From Bacteroidota bacterium (GTDB lineage: Bacteria; Bacteroidota; Bacteroidia; Bacteroidales; GCA-2748055), in NCBI GenBank assembly GCA_024244665.1, contig JAAEOI010000096.1, forward strand, positions 1 through 59,266: 59,266 nucleotides of DNA. The letters are read 5' to 3'. The notes under the pieces were generated by a model that did no database searches, had not been told where the DNA came from, and saw only the letters and a program-made list of their open reading frames with translations. Shown in pieces: positions 16,940-27,008 of the stretch. Both the position numbers and the translations under genes were made by a program. Numbering within the stretch: position 1 is the first letter of the stretch; each line of letters begins with the position of its first letter.

Positions 16940-19831
16940 TTAGTTGATTTCGATGGAATAGAGCCACTCGATCATTGATCTCCCAGTTTCCGGTTTAAAG
17001 ATGTACCTTAATCCCGTGGATATCGGGAAGGGGATTCGCAATAGATTAAGGTCCACCAGGAGGTCGGCCCCTATGGTGGTGTAATTTCGGTTTTCATAAC
17101 GATTGGAGGGCTCTGTGATGATCACATCGGTTCCCCTGAGATGATCGGCCCATATACCTCCCCGGATTCGTTTCAGGTAAAGAAGAGAAGTAAGCTCAAG
17201 GTCCGGGTAAAGGAAAGGAAAAACATAATCGGCACTGTACCTGGTCAGCACCCTGCCAAATACTCCATGATAACCGCGGGGCATGGTCATCAGGTTCAGG
17301 AAGGCTGGCCTGGCCTGATCCAGCAGATACTGCCTCTGGTGTTGAAGGGATAGTCTGAGGGTCTGATGTTTCAAAAAGCCCGGCAGGTAGGCTGTGATTC
17401 CATCAATCGCTACTGCACCATAGACCCTGTTATCAAACAGAGAATGGTAGAGACCGCTTGAAGCCGAAAATCCAATACGGGGTAAAATATCCCGGGTACC
17501 CTTCCTGAGGTAGGAGGTAGCGTAGAAACTATGATAGAGGTAATGCCCACCAGGGCGATAGCTGTCCTCCTCCTCAATAAACTGAAGATCTCTTTTGTAC
17601 TGGTAGTCGATCCGTGGCTGAAGCAGAGTCAGGAACTTCCCGGTATTCAATCGAAAAGGGATGTAGACTTGTGCGGTAACAGAAATATCCTGGGGAAGCA
17701 TCATGGCCGTATCTGCCTCCTGATCCAGAAGAATTATATCAGGTTCGCCTCCATAATCGAAATAGAGATTAAAAACCGGGTAGCGACCTTTAAGCTGGAT
17801 ACCCGAGTGAAACATATGATATCCCTTGCTGTACTCGTAGCCGATCTGGCTCACGGCTGAACTCAGCTGGTTTTGTGAGATTAGTGACATTCCCAAACTG
17901 ACCGGCAAATCTCCTGGTGCAATTGTCAGGTCGGGATTCATGTAATCCACATAGAGAGGCAGCCATGAATGAATATTAAACAGGTGAGCGATCTTTGAGT
18001 ATCTCTTCACCTGGTAGGAGGTGCTGTTTCGGACGTGTGTGGTGTCACGGATGCTGGTATCGCCCTTTCCCTGCACCACGGTGGTCAGATCATAATCCAG
18101 TTGCTCGGTGTGGTCTCTGGCCTCATCTAAGGGCTTCCACATAGCCTTGTCCAGAGGTAGCTCAGCAATTTTATAACCTTTTGCTGTATAGTTGGAATAG
18201 TAGAGCCTCTTCCCATCGGCCGAAATCCGGGGATGGAAAGCGCCAAACCTGGAAGAGCTTACCTGGAAGCTCTCCCGCATGGGAACATGATAACAATAAA
18301 TGTTGTCGATCCCCGAAAATGTACCACTGAAAAAGATCCTCTCCCCAGCCACCGCCGGAAAGGAGATATCATCCTCCCCGGCATCAAAAAGATGATCCCA
18401 TGATCCTGACCCCAGGTTGTAACATACCAATGATTTCCCGGTTTCGACCGACCGGACCAGCACAATGGAGGAGTCAGTATTCATCCAGGCAGGATGCTGA
18501 ATAAAGAGGTTCCCGGGTGAAGGTACCCTGCTGAGTACGGTTCCGTCCATCCCAAGGATCACCAGGCTGAACCGCTGTAAATCAGTATGCTCGATAACAG
18601 CCACCTTCGATCCGTCGTTTGATACAGCAGGAGAATAGTACCGGGTCTTCTTCTCCAGTGTCTTCACCTTCCCGGAGGCAATCTCACAGCTTCGTATCAC
18701 AGAGTAGTTCCTGTTGCTCCACCGTGTATCGGAGACAAACTCATCCCACACCACATGAGTGGCCGATACACTTATCCTGCCCGAGCTCATGAATCCGGGC
18801 CGGAAGATTCTCTTCTCCCTCCCCTTCTGGTCCAGTATTATGAATTCCGGGATCTGGTCCATCCCGCTCCTGAAGGTAATTAAGAGAGAATCAGATATGG
18901 GGTGAGGATGCCTGTAATTGGTGAAATGCTTGCTCTCCCGGCCTCCACTCTGAATGTTCCATTCTGAATAGGGTGTATGAATCCGCGCTGAATCGGTTCG
19001 CGACCAGTGCTCCCGGTACTCATCCAGAGCATTCCGGTAGAATTGCTTTTTGGATTTGAGCCCATAGTTTCTCATGCTGAACAGGGTCGGATTCAAGAGG
19101 AAAGGTTTACGCGCCGCGCTGTTCTGAAAATCGATCCAGAAGCTGTCCCCATAACTCCGGCGTCCGTGCCTCACCATAAGATAGCCAAGCTGGTAGTGGT
19201 TGGGAATATAGTGCCTGAAAGAACCCATGACAGCCTTTGAGAAAGAGTAGACACGATTTGCCTCAAGCATCTGTGCTTTCAACTCCATCTCGAAGGAGGG
19301 CTGCCGGCCACGTCCGCTGGCTGACAGTCTAGTTTCGGAATCCACCGCATCTCCTTCAAGGTACCAATAGGGAAGGAATATTGCCATGGCTCCCACCATC
19401 TGCTCTCCCCCCAGGTAGTAGAGACCCTTGCTGAATCCCTGGTTGAGTTTGTCAATCTGAACTGCGTGGCGGCCTTCGTGAAGGGCAAGTTGGGTAAGCC
19501 AATCCTGATTATAACTGTTGGGATCGGGGTTGGTAAATATCTCAAGCCGTTTTGGGGCCCACACGAATACACCATTTGAAAAACTGGATTGGTTGTGTAT
19601 AATCACTGGCATGTGACTGTGATTATGATCCAGAGCCTTGCCCAGGAAAGGGTAGCAGGATTCAATGCGGTAGGCAAAGGCTTCGGCCAGGCTGTCCACT
19701 CCCTCTGGAAAAATCACCTGGTAATTGGGAGTTTCGAACTGGTACCAGCGCAGCTTTCCTGCATCCTGGCCCCACTGGTAGAACTGACCCGTCACCACGG
19801 CAGGTAGAAACAAAAGCAGGATGGCTTTCAT
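16940..19831 (-). CDS. HEGRH metallopeptidase-like / beta-propeller / barrel envelope protein
   Basis: The product has 963 residues from the ATG at 19831, giving the signal peptide MKAILLLFLPAVVTG; an ATG 16 codons upstream adds a non-signal leader. Residues 15-260 resemble gluzincin peptidase-MA domains: H118-E-G-R-H122 with a downstream YLEGD (E159). Residues 290-590 carry TolB/WD40-like propeller repeats (YYSPAVSNDGSKVAVIEH, FHPRISADGKRLYYSNY). The remainder is strand-rich and ends like an outer-membrane barrel (LRIPFPISTGLRYIF). Inference: a cell-surface or periplasmic protease/assembly factor; no close named homologue is known to me. Confidence 0.7.
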   Translation of the reverse strand: MKAILLLFLPAVVTGQFYQWGQDAGKLRWYQFETPNYQVIFPEGVDSLAEAFAYRIESCYPFLGKALDHNHSHMPVIIHNQSSFSNGVFVWAPKRLEIFTNPDPNSYNQDWLTQLALHEGRHAVQIDKLNQGFSKGLYYLGGEQMVGAMAIFLPYWYLEGDAVDSETRLSASGRGRQPSFEMELKAQMLEANRVYSFSKAVMGSFRHYIPNHYQLGYLMVRHGRRSYGDSFWIDFQNSAARKPFLLNPTLFSMRNYGLKSKKQFYRNALDEYREHWSRTDSARIHTPYSEWNIQSGGRESKHFTNYRHPHPISDSLLITFRSGMDQIPEFIILDQKGREKRIFRPGFMSSGRISVSATHVVWDEFVSDTRWSNRNYSVIRSCEIASGKVKTLEKKTRYYSPAVSNDGSKVAVIEHTDLQRFSLVILGMDGTVLSRVPSPGNLFIQHPAWMNTDSSIVLVRSVETGKSLVCYNLGSGSWDHLFDAGEDDISFPAVAGERIFFSGTFSGIDNIYCYHVPMRESFQVSSSRFGAFHPRISADGKRLYYSNYTAKGYKIAELPLDKAMWKPLDEARDHTEQLDYDLTTVVQGKGDTSIRDTTHVRNSTSYQVKRYSKIAHLFNIHSWLPLYVDYMNPDLTIAPGDLPVSLGMSLISQNQLSSAVSQIGYEYSKGYHMFHSGIQLKGRYPVFNLYFDYGGEPDIILLDQEADTAMMLPQDISVTAQVYIPFRLNTGKFLTLLQPRIDYQYKRDLQFIEEEDSYRPGGHYLYHSFYATSYLRKGTRDILPRIGFSASSGLYHSLFDNRVYGAVAIDGITAYLPGFLKHQTLRLSLQHQRQYLLDQARPAFLNLMTMPRGYHGVFGRVLTRYSADYVFPFLYPDLELTSLLYLKRIRGGIWADHLRGTDVIITEPSNRYENRNYTTIGADLLVDLNLLRIPFPISTGLRYIFKPETGRSMIEWLYSIEIN

Positions 19832-19865
19832 CCTGCTTTTGTGACAAAAAAGGTATAATAGGTGG

Positions 19866-20213
19866 TTAGTTTTCAGCAAATTTTACCTGGTAACCATTTG
19901 AACGCAGATATGCATAGGCACGCTTGCGCACATCCCCGTATAACATGATATCATACATCTTCGATGATCCGCAGGTATGGCACACCCCTTGTAATTCATC
20001 CTCAATTATCAGCAAATCGATACGCCTTCCCACGAAACCGGTGATGTAGGTGATGGTGGCACCATCCATTTTACGTTTATCCAGTCCTACAATGAGGTTC
20101 TGGTTTTCAGGAGGTAAAGTTTTAGGCTCTCTTATGTTGGCAAGCTCGAACTCAAACTCAGGATAGTCAGTATAAAGAATCTGATCAGGATCATTAATCG
20201 GTTTAACACCCAT
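19866..20213 (-). CDS. SUI1/eIF1-like (YciH-type) translation factor
   Basis: The product has 115 residues from the ATG at 20213 (a TTG lies at 20237). The N-terminal half is variable. The C-terminal half fits the SUI1 fold: LDKRKMDGATITYITGF, then DLLIIEDELQGVCHTCGSSK and IMLYGDVRKRAYAYLRSNGYQV, like the GGSVKDGEIxLQGD...L...GY pattern of YciH. The usual Gly-rich turn is replaced by HTCGSS. Its role in bacteria is unsettled, probably in initiation fidelity. It ends 34 bp before the metallopeptidase start. Confidence 0.75.
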   Translation of the reverse strand: MGVKPINDPDQILYTDYPEFEFELANIREPKTLPPENQNLIVGLDKRKMDGATITYITGFVGRRIDLLIIEDELQGVCHTCGSSKMYDIMLYGDVRKRAYAYLRSNGYQVKFAEN

Positions 20214-20329
20214 GGCGTTGCATTTAATGAACCCCAAATATAGACTCCATTTTTGATTCTGTCAATAAATTCAAATAAAAAAGTCTTAAATTCGTGCCAG
20301 TCAAAACCCGAAGAGATCAATTGGATCCT

Positions 20330-23329
20330 ATGCAATTCAAGCAACAAAATCTTATCCTGGGCTGGGTGAGCTTTTTCATCGCCCTCATCGTATATCTCCT
20401 CACTCTTGAACCCACAGTCAGCCTGTGGGATTGTGGTGAGTTCATTGCCAGTTCCTATAAATTGCAGGTGGGGCATCCCCCGGGAGCACCACTGTTCCTG
20501 ATCATCGGGCGTATCTTTTCGCTTTTTACTTCCGATACCGACCAGGTGGCAAAAATGATCAATGCTGTATCAGCATTTGCCAGTGCCTTTACCATCCTGT
20601 TTCTGTTCTGGACCATCTCACACCTTCTGAAGAAGATGGTTAATAACAGTATCCTTATCCTCGGAAGTGCTTTTGTGGGTGCCATGGCCTATACCTTCTC
20701 CGATTCATTCTGGTTCTCAGCAGTTGAAGGTGAAGTTTACGCCACATCATCCCTCTTTACCGCCGTGGTATTCTGGGCTATCCTGAAATGGGAAAACGTG
20801 GCCGATGAGCCGGGATCCAACCGCTGGCTGGTCCTGATCGCCTACCTTATTGGCCTCTCCATCGGGGTTCACCTGCTAAACCTGCTGGCCATCCCCGCCA
20901 TCGTACTGGTCTACTATTTCAGAAAATACCAGGTTTCACGAAAAGGACTCATTTATGCCCTTGGTATCTCAATGGCAATCCTTCTGCTGATCATGTACGG
21001 GATTATTCCCGGAATTGTCAAAGCAGCAACCGTGGTGGAGAAACTATTCACCAATTCGCTGGGATTTCATTACAACATAGGATTGATGGTTTACCTGGCA
21101 CTGCTGCTGGGAGCATTGATTTTCGGTATCTACCGTACCCAGTATGTGAAAAAAAGCGTACTCTGGAACACTGCCCTGATCTGCATCACAGTAATATTGA
21201 TCGGTTACTCATCCTACGCATTGATTATGATCCGCTCTCTGGCAGCTCCGCCAATGAACGAAAACCGTCCCGAAAACGTTTTCGCGCTGCTCTCCTACCT
21301 CAACAGGGAGCAGTATGGTGACCGGCCGCTGATCGTAGGGCACCTGTACAATGCCGAAGTCCAGGATATTGAATACAAGAAACCGGTTTATGTCCTGGAC
21401 AAGGAGAAAAATGAGTACGAGATGGCTTTCCGGAAACCTGAACTGGTCATGGCAGGCAGCAAGGTGCTTCTTCCCAGGATGTACAGCAGGGAGGCCAATC
21501 ACAGGCAGGCCTACCAGGAGTTTGGGTCCATCAAGGATCCCAACAATCCCTCCTACATGGATAACATTGAATTCATGTTCCGCTACCAGGTGGGGCATCT
21601 GTACCTGAGGTACTTCATGTGGAATTTTGTGGGACGGCAAAATGATATCCAGGGGCACGGAAACGTACTTCACGGCAACTGGATCAGCGGAATCCCCATT
21701 ATCGATGCCCGGATTGGCCCCCAGAAAAACCTCCCTGAGAGTATGAAGGATCATCCCTCACGAAACCGCTACTATTTTCTCCCCTTTCTGCTCGGTTTAA
21801 TCGGGTTGTTCTTTCATCTGGATAAAAATGTACGGGATTTCTGGGTGGTCATGAGTCTCTTCATCCTCACCGGCCTGGCCATTGTGATCTATCTAAACCA
21901 GACACCCTACCAACCAAGGGAGCGGGATTATGCTTATGCGGGGTCCTTCTATGCCTTTGCAATCTGGATCGGTATCGGGGTAGCAGGGATTTACAGGATT
22001 TTACGTTCGAAACTAAAGGAAAATCCATCGGCCATTGCCGCTGTGGCTCTCTCTCTCCTGGCGGTTCCGGCGCTTATGGCAGTGGAAAACTGGGATGATC
22101 ACGATCGTTCGGGAAGGTACACCGCAAGGGATATTGCCAGGAACTACCTGAACTCCTGCGATAAAGATGCCATCCTCTTCACTGTGGGTGACAATGATAC
22201 TTTTCCCCTGTGGTACGTTCAGGATGTGGAAGGGATCCGGGAGGATGTTCGTATCGTGAACATGATGCTTTTCAATATGGACTGGTACATCGATCAGATG
22301 CGCTGGAAAAACTACAGCTCCGAGTCGCTGAAATTTACACTGCCGGAAAGCAAATACAGGAACGGGACCAACAACTCCATTTATGTAAGGGAAAACGAGG
22401 GCTGGGCACCTGTGGATTATCTTCTCACCTTTGTTAAAAGCGATGATCCAAGGACAAAACTACCACTTCGCTCCGGTGAAAAAGTGGATTTCATCCCCAC
22501 GCAGAGACTGATCCTCCCTGTGGATTCAGCCACCGTGGTTTCCAACGGTACCATGCGACCGGGCGAAGAGGGAAAGATAGTCCCTGAAATCAGGTTCACC
22601 CTGAAACCCAATGAGCAGATCATGAAGGGCGGTCTGGCCCAACTGGATATTCTTGGAAGCAACAAATGGAAGCGTCCAATCTACTATACATCGGGCGGAT
22701 TCAGCGGATCGCTCGGATTGGAACGCTTCTACCGGACCGAAGGACTGGCTTACCGGGTTGTGCCGGTGGAAACCCAGTACAAAAGCATCCTGGAGATGGG
22801 TAGTATTGATACTGATACACTCTATCACCGGCTGATGAACACCTTTGAATGGGGCAGGATGAACCAGGAGGATGTGCAGCTGGATTACTACACCATCCGC
22901 ACCCTTTCGGTAATCAGGTTCCGAAGTCTCTATACGCGACTTGCCATGCAACTACTGAAGGATGGCCAGGCGGAGAAGGCGACTGGTGTGCTGGACCGCT
23001 GTATGGAACTTGCACCCGCGAGTATTCTGCCATACGATCAGTATATATCGGGCATTACGCTTCCTGACAGAAAAGGAGGGCTGATCCATCATGAAGGGGT
23101 GATTGAGGCTTACTACCTGTGTGGTGAGACCGGGAAGGCAAATGCCATCCTCAAGGAACACTACAATGCCCTTTCGGAGGAGTACGTCTACTATAACTCC
23201 ATGAAACCGCGCCACAAAAACTCTATCCAGAGAGAGACCAATGAGATACTCTTCCAGATGGAAGAACTCAGGACCCTCCTCCAGAAGTTTAACCAGACCG
23301 ATTTAATACTTGAACTGGGTTTGGGATAG
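20330..23329 (+). CDS. DUF2723 (TMEM260-like) multispanning glycosyltransferase-type protein
   Basis: The product has 999 residues; the ATG at 20330 is preferred over GTG at 20294. The first helix is followed by TLEPTVSLWDCGEFIASSYKLQVGHPPGAP, the DUF2723 hallmark with conserved Asp/Glu in the first exported loop. About 12 membrane helices occupy residues 1-590, and a soluble C-terminal region has helical repeats (ATGVLDRCMELAP, EAYYLCGETGKANAIL). Relatives include TMEM260 protein O-mannosyltransferase, so a GT-C-like role in extracytoplasmic protein glycosylation is inferred. It is convergent with the polyprenyl synthase gene, whose product class could supply a lipid carrier precursor. Confidence 0.85.
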   Translation: MQFKQQNLILGWVSFFIALIVYLLTLEPTVSLWDCGEFIASSYKLQVGHPPGAPLFLIIGRIFSLFTSDTDQVAKMINAVSAFASAFTILFLFWTISHLLKKMVNNSILILGSAFVGAMAYTFSDSFWFSAVEGEVYATSSLFTAVVFWAILKWENVADEPGSNRWLVLIAYLIGLSIGVHLLNLLAIPAIVLVYYFRKYQVSRKGLIYALGISMAILLLIMYGIIPGIVKAATVVEKLFTNSLGFHYNIGLMVYLALLLGALIFGIYRTQYVKKSVLWNTALICITVILIGYSSYALIMIRSLAAPPMNENRPENVFALLSYLNREQYGDRPLIVGHLYNAEVQDIEYKKPVYVLDKEKNEYEMAFRKPELVMAGSKVLLPRMYSREANHRQAYQEFGSIKDPNNPSYMDNIEFMFRYQVGHLYLRYFMWNFVGRQNDIQGHGNVLHGNWISGIPIIDARIGPQKNLPESMKDHPSRNRYYFLPFLLGLIGLFFHLDKNVRDFWVVMSLFILTGLAIVIYLNQTPYQPRERDYAYAGSFYAFAIWIGIGVAGIYRILRSKLKENPSAIAAVALSLLAVPALMAVENWDDHDRSGRYTARDIARNYLNSCDKDAILFTVGDNDTFPLWYVQDVEGIREDVRIVNMMLFNMDWYIDQMRWKNYSSESLKFTLPESKYRNGTNNSIYVRENEGWAPVDYLLTFVKSDDPRTKLPLRSGEKVDFIPTQRLILPVDSATVVSNGTMRPGEEGKIVPEIRFTLKPNEQIMKGGLAQLDILGSNKWKRPIYYTSGGFSGSLGLERFYRTEGLAYRVVPVETQYKSILEMGSIDTDTLYHRLMNTFEWGRMNQEDVQLDYYTIRTLSVIRFRSLYTRLAMQLLKDGQAEKATGVLDRCMELAPASILPYDQYISGITLPDRKGGLIHHEGVIEAYYLCGETGKANAILKEHYNALSEEYVYYNSMKPRHKNSIQRETNEILFQMEELRTLLQKFNQTDLILELGLG

Positions 23330-23332
23330 CAG

Positions 23333-24307
23333 CTACCTCTGGCGGGCCATCAGGTATGAGGCGAAGTTAAAAAGCTCCGCCTTCCGGTCATCGGGCCTGT
23401 TCAGATGTTCCAGGCTGGCCAGGGCATCAGTATAAAAATCTTTGATGCGTCTCTCGGTAAGCTTCCGGATATTCAGTTTGTCAAAGATATCGGTAACTGC
23501 GCTAATTTTTTCAGCCGGATCAAACCCCTTCCTGGTCAGCCAGCCGGTCAGCTCCTCCTTTTGAGCTGGAGTTGCCTTCTCAAGTGCATTGATCATCAAA
23601 AAGGTTTTTTTGTTGTCAATGATATCGGTTCCACGTTTTTTCCCGATCACATCCTGATCACCATAAGTATCGAGCAAGTCATCCTGCAGTTGGAATGCGA
23701 TCCCCAGGTTGCAGCCAAATTCATAGAGGTCTTCTGCATCCTTTTCGGACGCACCGCCCAGAATGGCGCCGATTTTCAGGCTTGCAGCGATCAATACCGC
23801 GGTCTTCAATTCGATCATATTGAGGTACTCCTCCTCGCTCACCGTAAGGTGCTCCTCATAGTTCATATCATACTGCTGTCCTTCACAAACCTGCATGGCA
23901 GTCCGGGTAAAAATATCCTGGACTGTGTGAAGTACCACACTGGGACTCTGGTTCATCAACCGGCTTGCAAGAATTGACATCACATCTCCGGAGAGGATGG
24001 CTACATTCTCATTGTACTTGATATGTACCGTAGGATTCCCACGTCTCATTTCCGAGCGGTCCATGATATCATCGTGCAAGAGGGTGAAATTGTGAAAAAC
24101 CTCTATGGCCAGGGCAGGTATCAGGGCCGATTCTACTCCCCCCGAGAAGAGGTCGCAGGCAAGCAGCACCAGGGCAGGCCTGATTCTTTTTCCTCCCAGT
24201 GAAAGTACATACCTTACCGGCTCATACAATTCGGGTGGATTGTCGGGTATAGAGAAGGTCTGAATGTGCTTATCAATCAGGTTCCTGGCTTCAAGGAGTG
24301 AATACAT
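23333..24307 (-). CDS. Polyprenyl diphosphate synthase
   Basis: The product has 324 residues. Both Asp-rich motifs are present: LLHDDIMDRSEMRRGNPTVH and FQLQDDLLDTYGD, with GKKRGTDIIDNKKTFL. The enzyme condenses isopentenyl diphosphate with an allylic diphosphate in the cytoplasm. Length and motifs are compatible with geranylgeranyl or longer chain synthases; product length cannot be decided. The 3' end is 3 bp from the convergent DUF2723 gene. Confidence 0.93.
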   Translation of the reverse strand: MYSLLEARNLIDKHIQTFSIPDNPPELYEPVRYVLSLGGKRIRPALVLLACDLFSGGVESALIPALAIEVFHNFTLLHDDIMDRSEMRRGNPTVHIKYNENVAILSGDVMSILASRLMNQSPSVVLHTVQDIFTRTAMQVCEGQQYDMNYEEHLTVSEEEYLNMIELKTAVLIAASLKIGAILGGASEKDAEDLYEFGCNLGIAFQLQDDLLDTYGDQDVIGKKRGTDIIDNKKTFLMINALEKATPAQKEELTGWLTRKGFDPAEKISAVTDIFDKLNIRKLTERRIKDFYTDALASLEHLNRPDDRKAELFNFASYLMARQR

Positions 24308-24383
24308 ATTTTTAGAAACAAGTTAATGATTTTTGATAATGATTGGCACGATGATTGAACAATTCAATTTAAAATAGAATCAC

Positions 24384-24391
24384 TAACTTTG
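24384..24391 (+). promoter_or_regulatory. -7 element for the TlpA-like protein gene
   Basis: TAACTTTG matches TAnnTTTG and lies 24 nt upstream of the ATG at 24416. A TTG at 24355-24357 is 26 nt away, the same offset as upstream of atpD. Confidence 0.4.
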
Positions 24392-24415
24392 TCCGATTCA
24401 AAAAAGCAGCTTTTT

Positions 24416-25900
24416 ATGCACATTCGCCATTTAGCTTTCTCCCTGTTTTCAAGCCTTATCCTAATGACTTCCATAGGATTATATGGACAGGGCTACCGGA
24501 TTGAAATAGAAATTAAGGGCCTTTCAGGCGACACACTGATCCTTGGTGAATACTTCACCTCCCGGATGGTTCCCAAGGACACCCTGATCCTTAATAAAAA
24601 CGGGACCGGGATTTTTGAAGATGAGACACCTTTCCAGGGAGGCCTCTACCTGATATATATTTCTCCCGAAAAGTACTTTGATTTCCTGATTGGCGACGAC
24701 CAGAGCTTTTCCATTAAGGCGGATTCGGCTGACCTGGCAGCAAGCATTGATATTTCAGGATCGGAAGACAACAGCCTGTTCATGGAGTATAAAAGTTTCC
24801 TCCAGGAAAAACGAACTGAGCTGAACCAGATCCAGGTCGGACTTTCCTCCGCTGCAAACTCAGCCGACTCAGCCAGGGTACAAAAGCAGGTAGAGAAGAT
24901 CAACCGGAAGATGGAGGCCTACATGGATGATTTTGAATCGGAACATGCTCCCCTTTTTGTCACCAAATTCATCGGAGCCACCAGGGAACCAATTCCTCCA
25001 GAAGAGTTTCTCAACGGAAACAGGAAGCATGATGACTCGATCCGCTTTTTTTACCGGAAAGAGCACTTCCTGGACCGCTTCGATCCATTTGATGTGAGGA
25101 TACTTCACACACCCCTTTATGAGGGAAAGATTAAAAGGTACATTGGAAGTGTTGTGCCCCAGCATCCCGATTCACTGATTGTAGCTGCGGATTATCTACT
25201 GGAAGGTGCAAAAATTGATGAGAACCTCTACCGCTATCTTCTCATCACACTCTTCAACCACTTTGCAGAGAGTAAATTCATGGGCATGGATGCAGTCTAT
25301 TTCCATATTGCGGAGTACTACTACATCCCCGATGCCTCCTGGAGCAATGCTGAATTCATCAGCAAGCTCAAAGAGAACCTGGATATGAATAAACCCACGC
25401 TGATCGGGCAGAAGGCCCCCAACCTGATCATGCGAAGAATTCCAGCTGACCATTTTCACATGGCAATGCAGGATACCGCTATCAAAAAGGACCCTCATAT
25501 CGGGGAGGATTTCTTCACCAATGACATTGATGCCTCCTTTATTATCCTCTATTTCTGGGAGAGTGATTGCAGCCATTGTAAAAAATCCACGCCGGCACTG
25601 TATGAGTTCCACTCAAGACTGAAGGATAAGGGTGTTGAAGTGATCAGTGTTCATGTAATCAATACCATCGAGGGAAAAGAACTCTGGGTCGATTTCGTAA
25701 ATGAGTATGGACTCTATGACTGGGTCAATTGCTGGAGCCCGTACAGTAACGACTTCAGAAGGCTCTACAACCTCCAGAGTTACCCCCAGTTGTTTATTCT
25801 GGACAAAGACAAAAAAATTGTTGCCAAACGGGTCACCCCGGAACAGGCCGAACAGATCATCAATAACCTGATTGCTTTAGAATCAAAAAACAAGCCCTAA
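24416..25900 (+). CDS. DUF4369/DUF5106 thioredoxin-fold (TlpA-like) protein
   Basis: The product has 494 residues; the ATG at 24416 gives a clear signal peptide, and a TTG at 24389 is less likely. The N-terminal beta-sandwich (RIEIEIKGLSGDTLILGEYF) is of DUF4369 type. The helical middle is typical of Bacteroidota TlpA-like proteins. The C-terminal thioredoxin domain has YFWESDCSHCKKSTPALYEFHSRL (redox CSHC) and a cis-Pro region SYPQLFILDKD. It is a periplasmic thiol-disulfide oxidoreductase-like protein; the partner is unknown. It lies 4 bp upstream of carA, probably by chance of operon layout. Confidence 0.85.
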   Translation: MHIRHLAFSLFSSLILMTSIGLYGQGYRIEIEIKGLSGDTLILGEYFTSRMVPKDTLILNKNGTGIFEDETPFQGGLYLIYISPEKYFDFLIGDDQSFSIKADSADLAASIDISGSEDNSLFMEYKSFLQEKRTELNQIQVGLSSAANSADSARVQKQVEKINRKMEAYMDDFESEHAPLFVTKFIGATREPIPPEEFLNGNRKHDDSIRFFYRKEHFLDRFDPFDVRILHTPLYEGKIKRYIGSVVPQHPDSLIVAADYLLEGAKIDENLYRYLLITLFNHFAESKFMGMDAVYFHIAEYYYIPDASWSNAEFISKLKENLDMNKPTLIGQKAPNLIMRRIPADHFHMAMQDTAIKKDPHIGEDFFTNDIDASFIILYFWESDCSHCKKSTPALYEFHSRLKDKGVEVISVHVINTIEGKELWVDFVNEYGLYDWVNCWSPYSNDFRRLYNLQSYPQLFILDKDKKIVAKRVTPEQAEQIINNLIALESKNKP

Positions 25901-25904
25901 CACC

Positions 25905-26987
25905 ATGGAAGCCAAAGTCATTAAATTAATCCTAGAGGACGGTACAGAGTTCATCGGGAAATCATTCGGATACGAGGGAAGCATAGCCGGGGAGGTCGTA
26001 TTCAACACGGCAATGACCGGTTATCCCGAGAGCCTGACCGACCCATCGTACAAGGGCCAGCTCCTGGTCCTCACCTATCCCCTGGTGGGCAATTATGGTG
26101 TTCCAAAGGAGGACTCTGAAAATGATTTATTCAAATTCTTTGAATCGGATCAGCTGCATATTTCTGCCCTGATCATATCTGACTACTCCTTCGAATATTC
26201 ACACTGGAATGCCGAACAGAGCCTGGGGGACTGGCTGAAGAAGCATAAGATCCCTGGCATATTCGATGTGGATACCAGACGCATCACGAAAATCCTCCGG
26301 GAGAAAGGATCCATGCTGGGTAAGATTGTCTTCGAGGAAAAGGTCCCGGAAACTTTTGATCCCAACAAAGACAACCTGGTGGCCAGTGTGAGCATCGGGG
26401 AAAAAAAGATTTACGGGAATGGAAAATACCGGATTCTGCTGCTCGACTGCGGGGTGAAGTACAACATAATACGCTACCTTCTTAAGAGGGATACCACTGT
26501 AATAAGGGTTCCGTGGAACCACGATATCAGCAAGGAGGAGTATGACGGGCTCTTTATTTCCAATGGCCCGGGCGACCCAAAGCAGTGCACCGCAACAATA
26601 TCAGCCCTGTCTGAGGCCTATAAATCGGATACACCCATATTCGGAATCTGCCTGGGCAACCAGCTGATGGCCCTGGCAGCCGGAGCTGATACCTACAAAC
26701 TGAAGTACGGCCACCGTAGCCACAACCAACCCGTTCTTGAAGTGGGCACCGACAAAGCTTATATCACCTCACAAAACCATGGATTTGCCATTGACAACAA
26801 GACCCTTCCCAAAGGTTGGGAACCCCTCTTCATCAACCTCAACGATAATACCAATGAGGGTATGAAGCACCTGGGAAAACCATTCTTTTCCACACAGTTC
26901 CACCCTGAAGCCTCAGGCGGACCAACCGACACGGCACATCTTTTTGATGTTTTTATTGAGAACATTAAAGAAAGTAAGAAGAGCTAA
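25905..26987 (+). CDS. carA: Carbamoyl-phosphate synthase small subunit
   Basis: The product has 360 residues. The N-terminal swivelling domain (LILEDGTEFIGKSFGYEGSIAGEVVFNTAMTGYPE) is followed by a class I glutamine amidotransferase with ISNGPGDPK, the nucleophile Cys in FGICLGNQLMALA, and the Glu/His of TQFHPEASGGP. It hydrolyses glutamine and passes ammonia to CarB for arginine and pyrimidine synthesis. carB is 10.8 kb away on the same strand rather than adjacent. Confidence 0.96.
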   Translation: MEAKVIKLILEDGTEFIGKSFGYEGSIAGEVVFNTAMTGYPESLTDPSYKGQLLVLTYPLVGNYGVPKEDSENDLFKFFESDQLHISALIISDYSFEYSHWNAEQSLGDWLKKHKIPGIFDVDTRRITKILREKGSMLGKIVFEEKVPETFDPNKDNLVASVSIGEKKIYGNGKYRILLLDCGVKYNIIRYLLKRDTTVIRVPWNHDISKEEYDGLFISNGPGDPKQCTATISALSEAYKSDTPIFGICLGNQLMALAAGADTYKLKYGHRSHNQPVLEVGTDKAYITSQNHGFAIDNKTLPKGWEPLFINLNDNTNEGMKHLGKPFFSTQFHPEASGGPTDTAHLFDVFIENIKESKKS

Positions 26988-27008
26988 AAAAAGAGAAACG
27001 GAAGGGAT

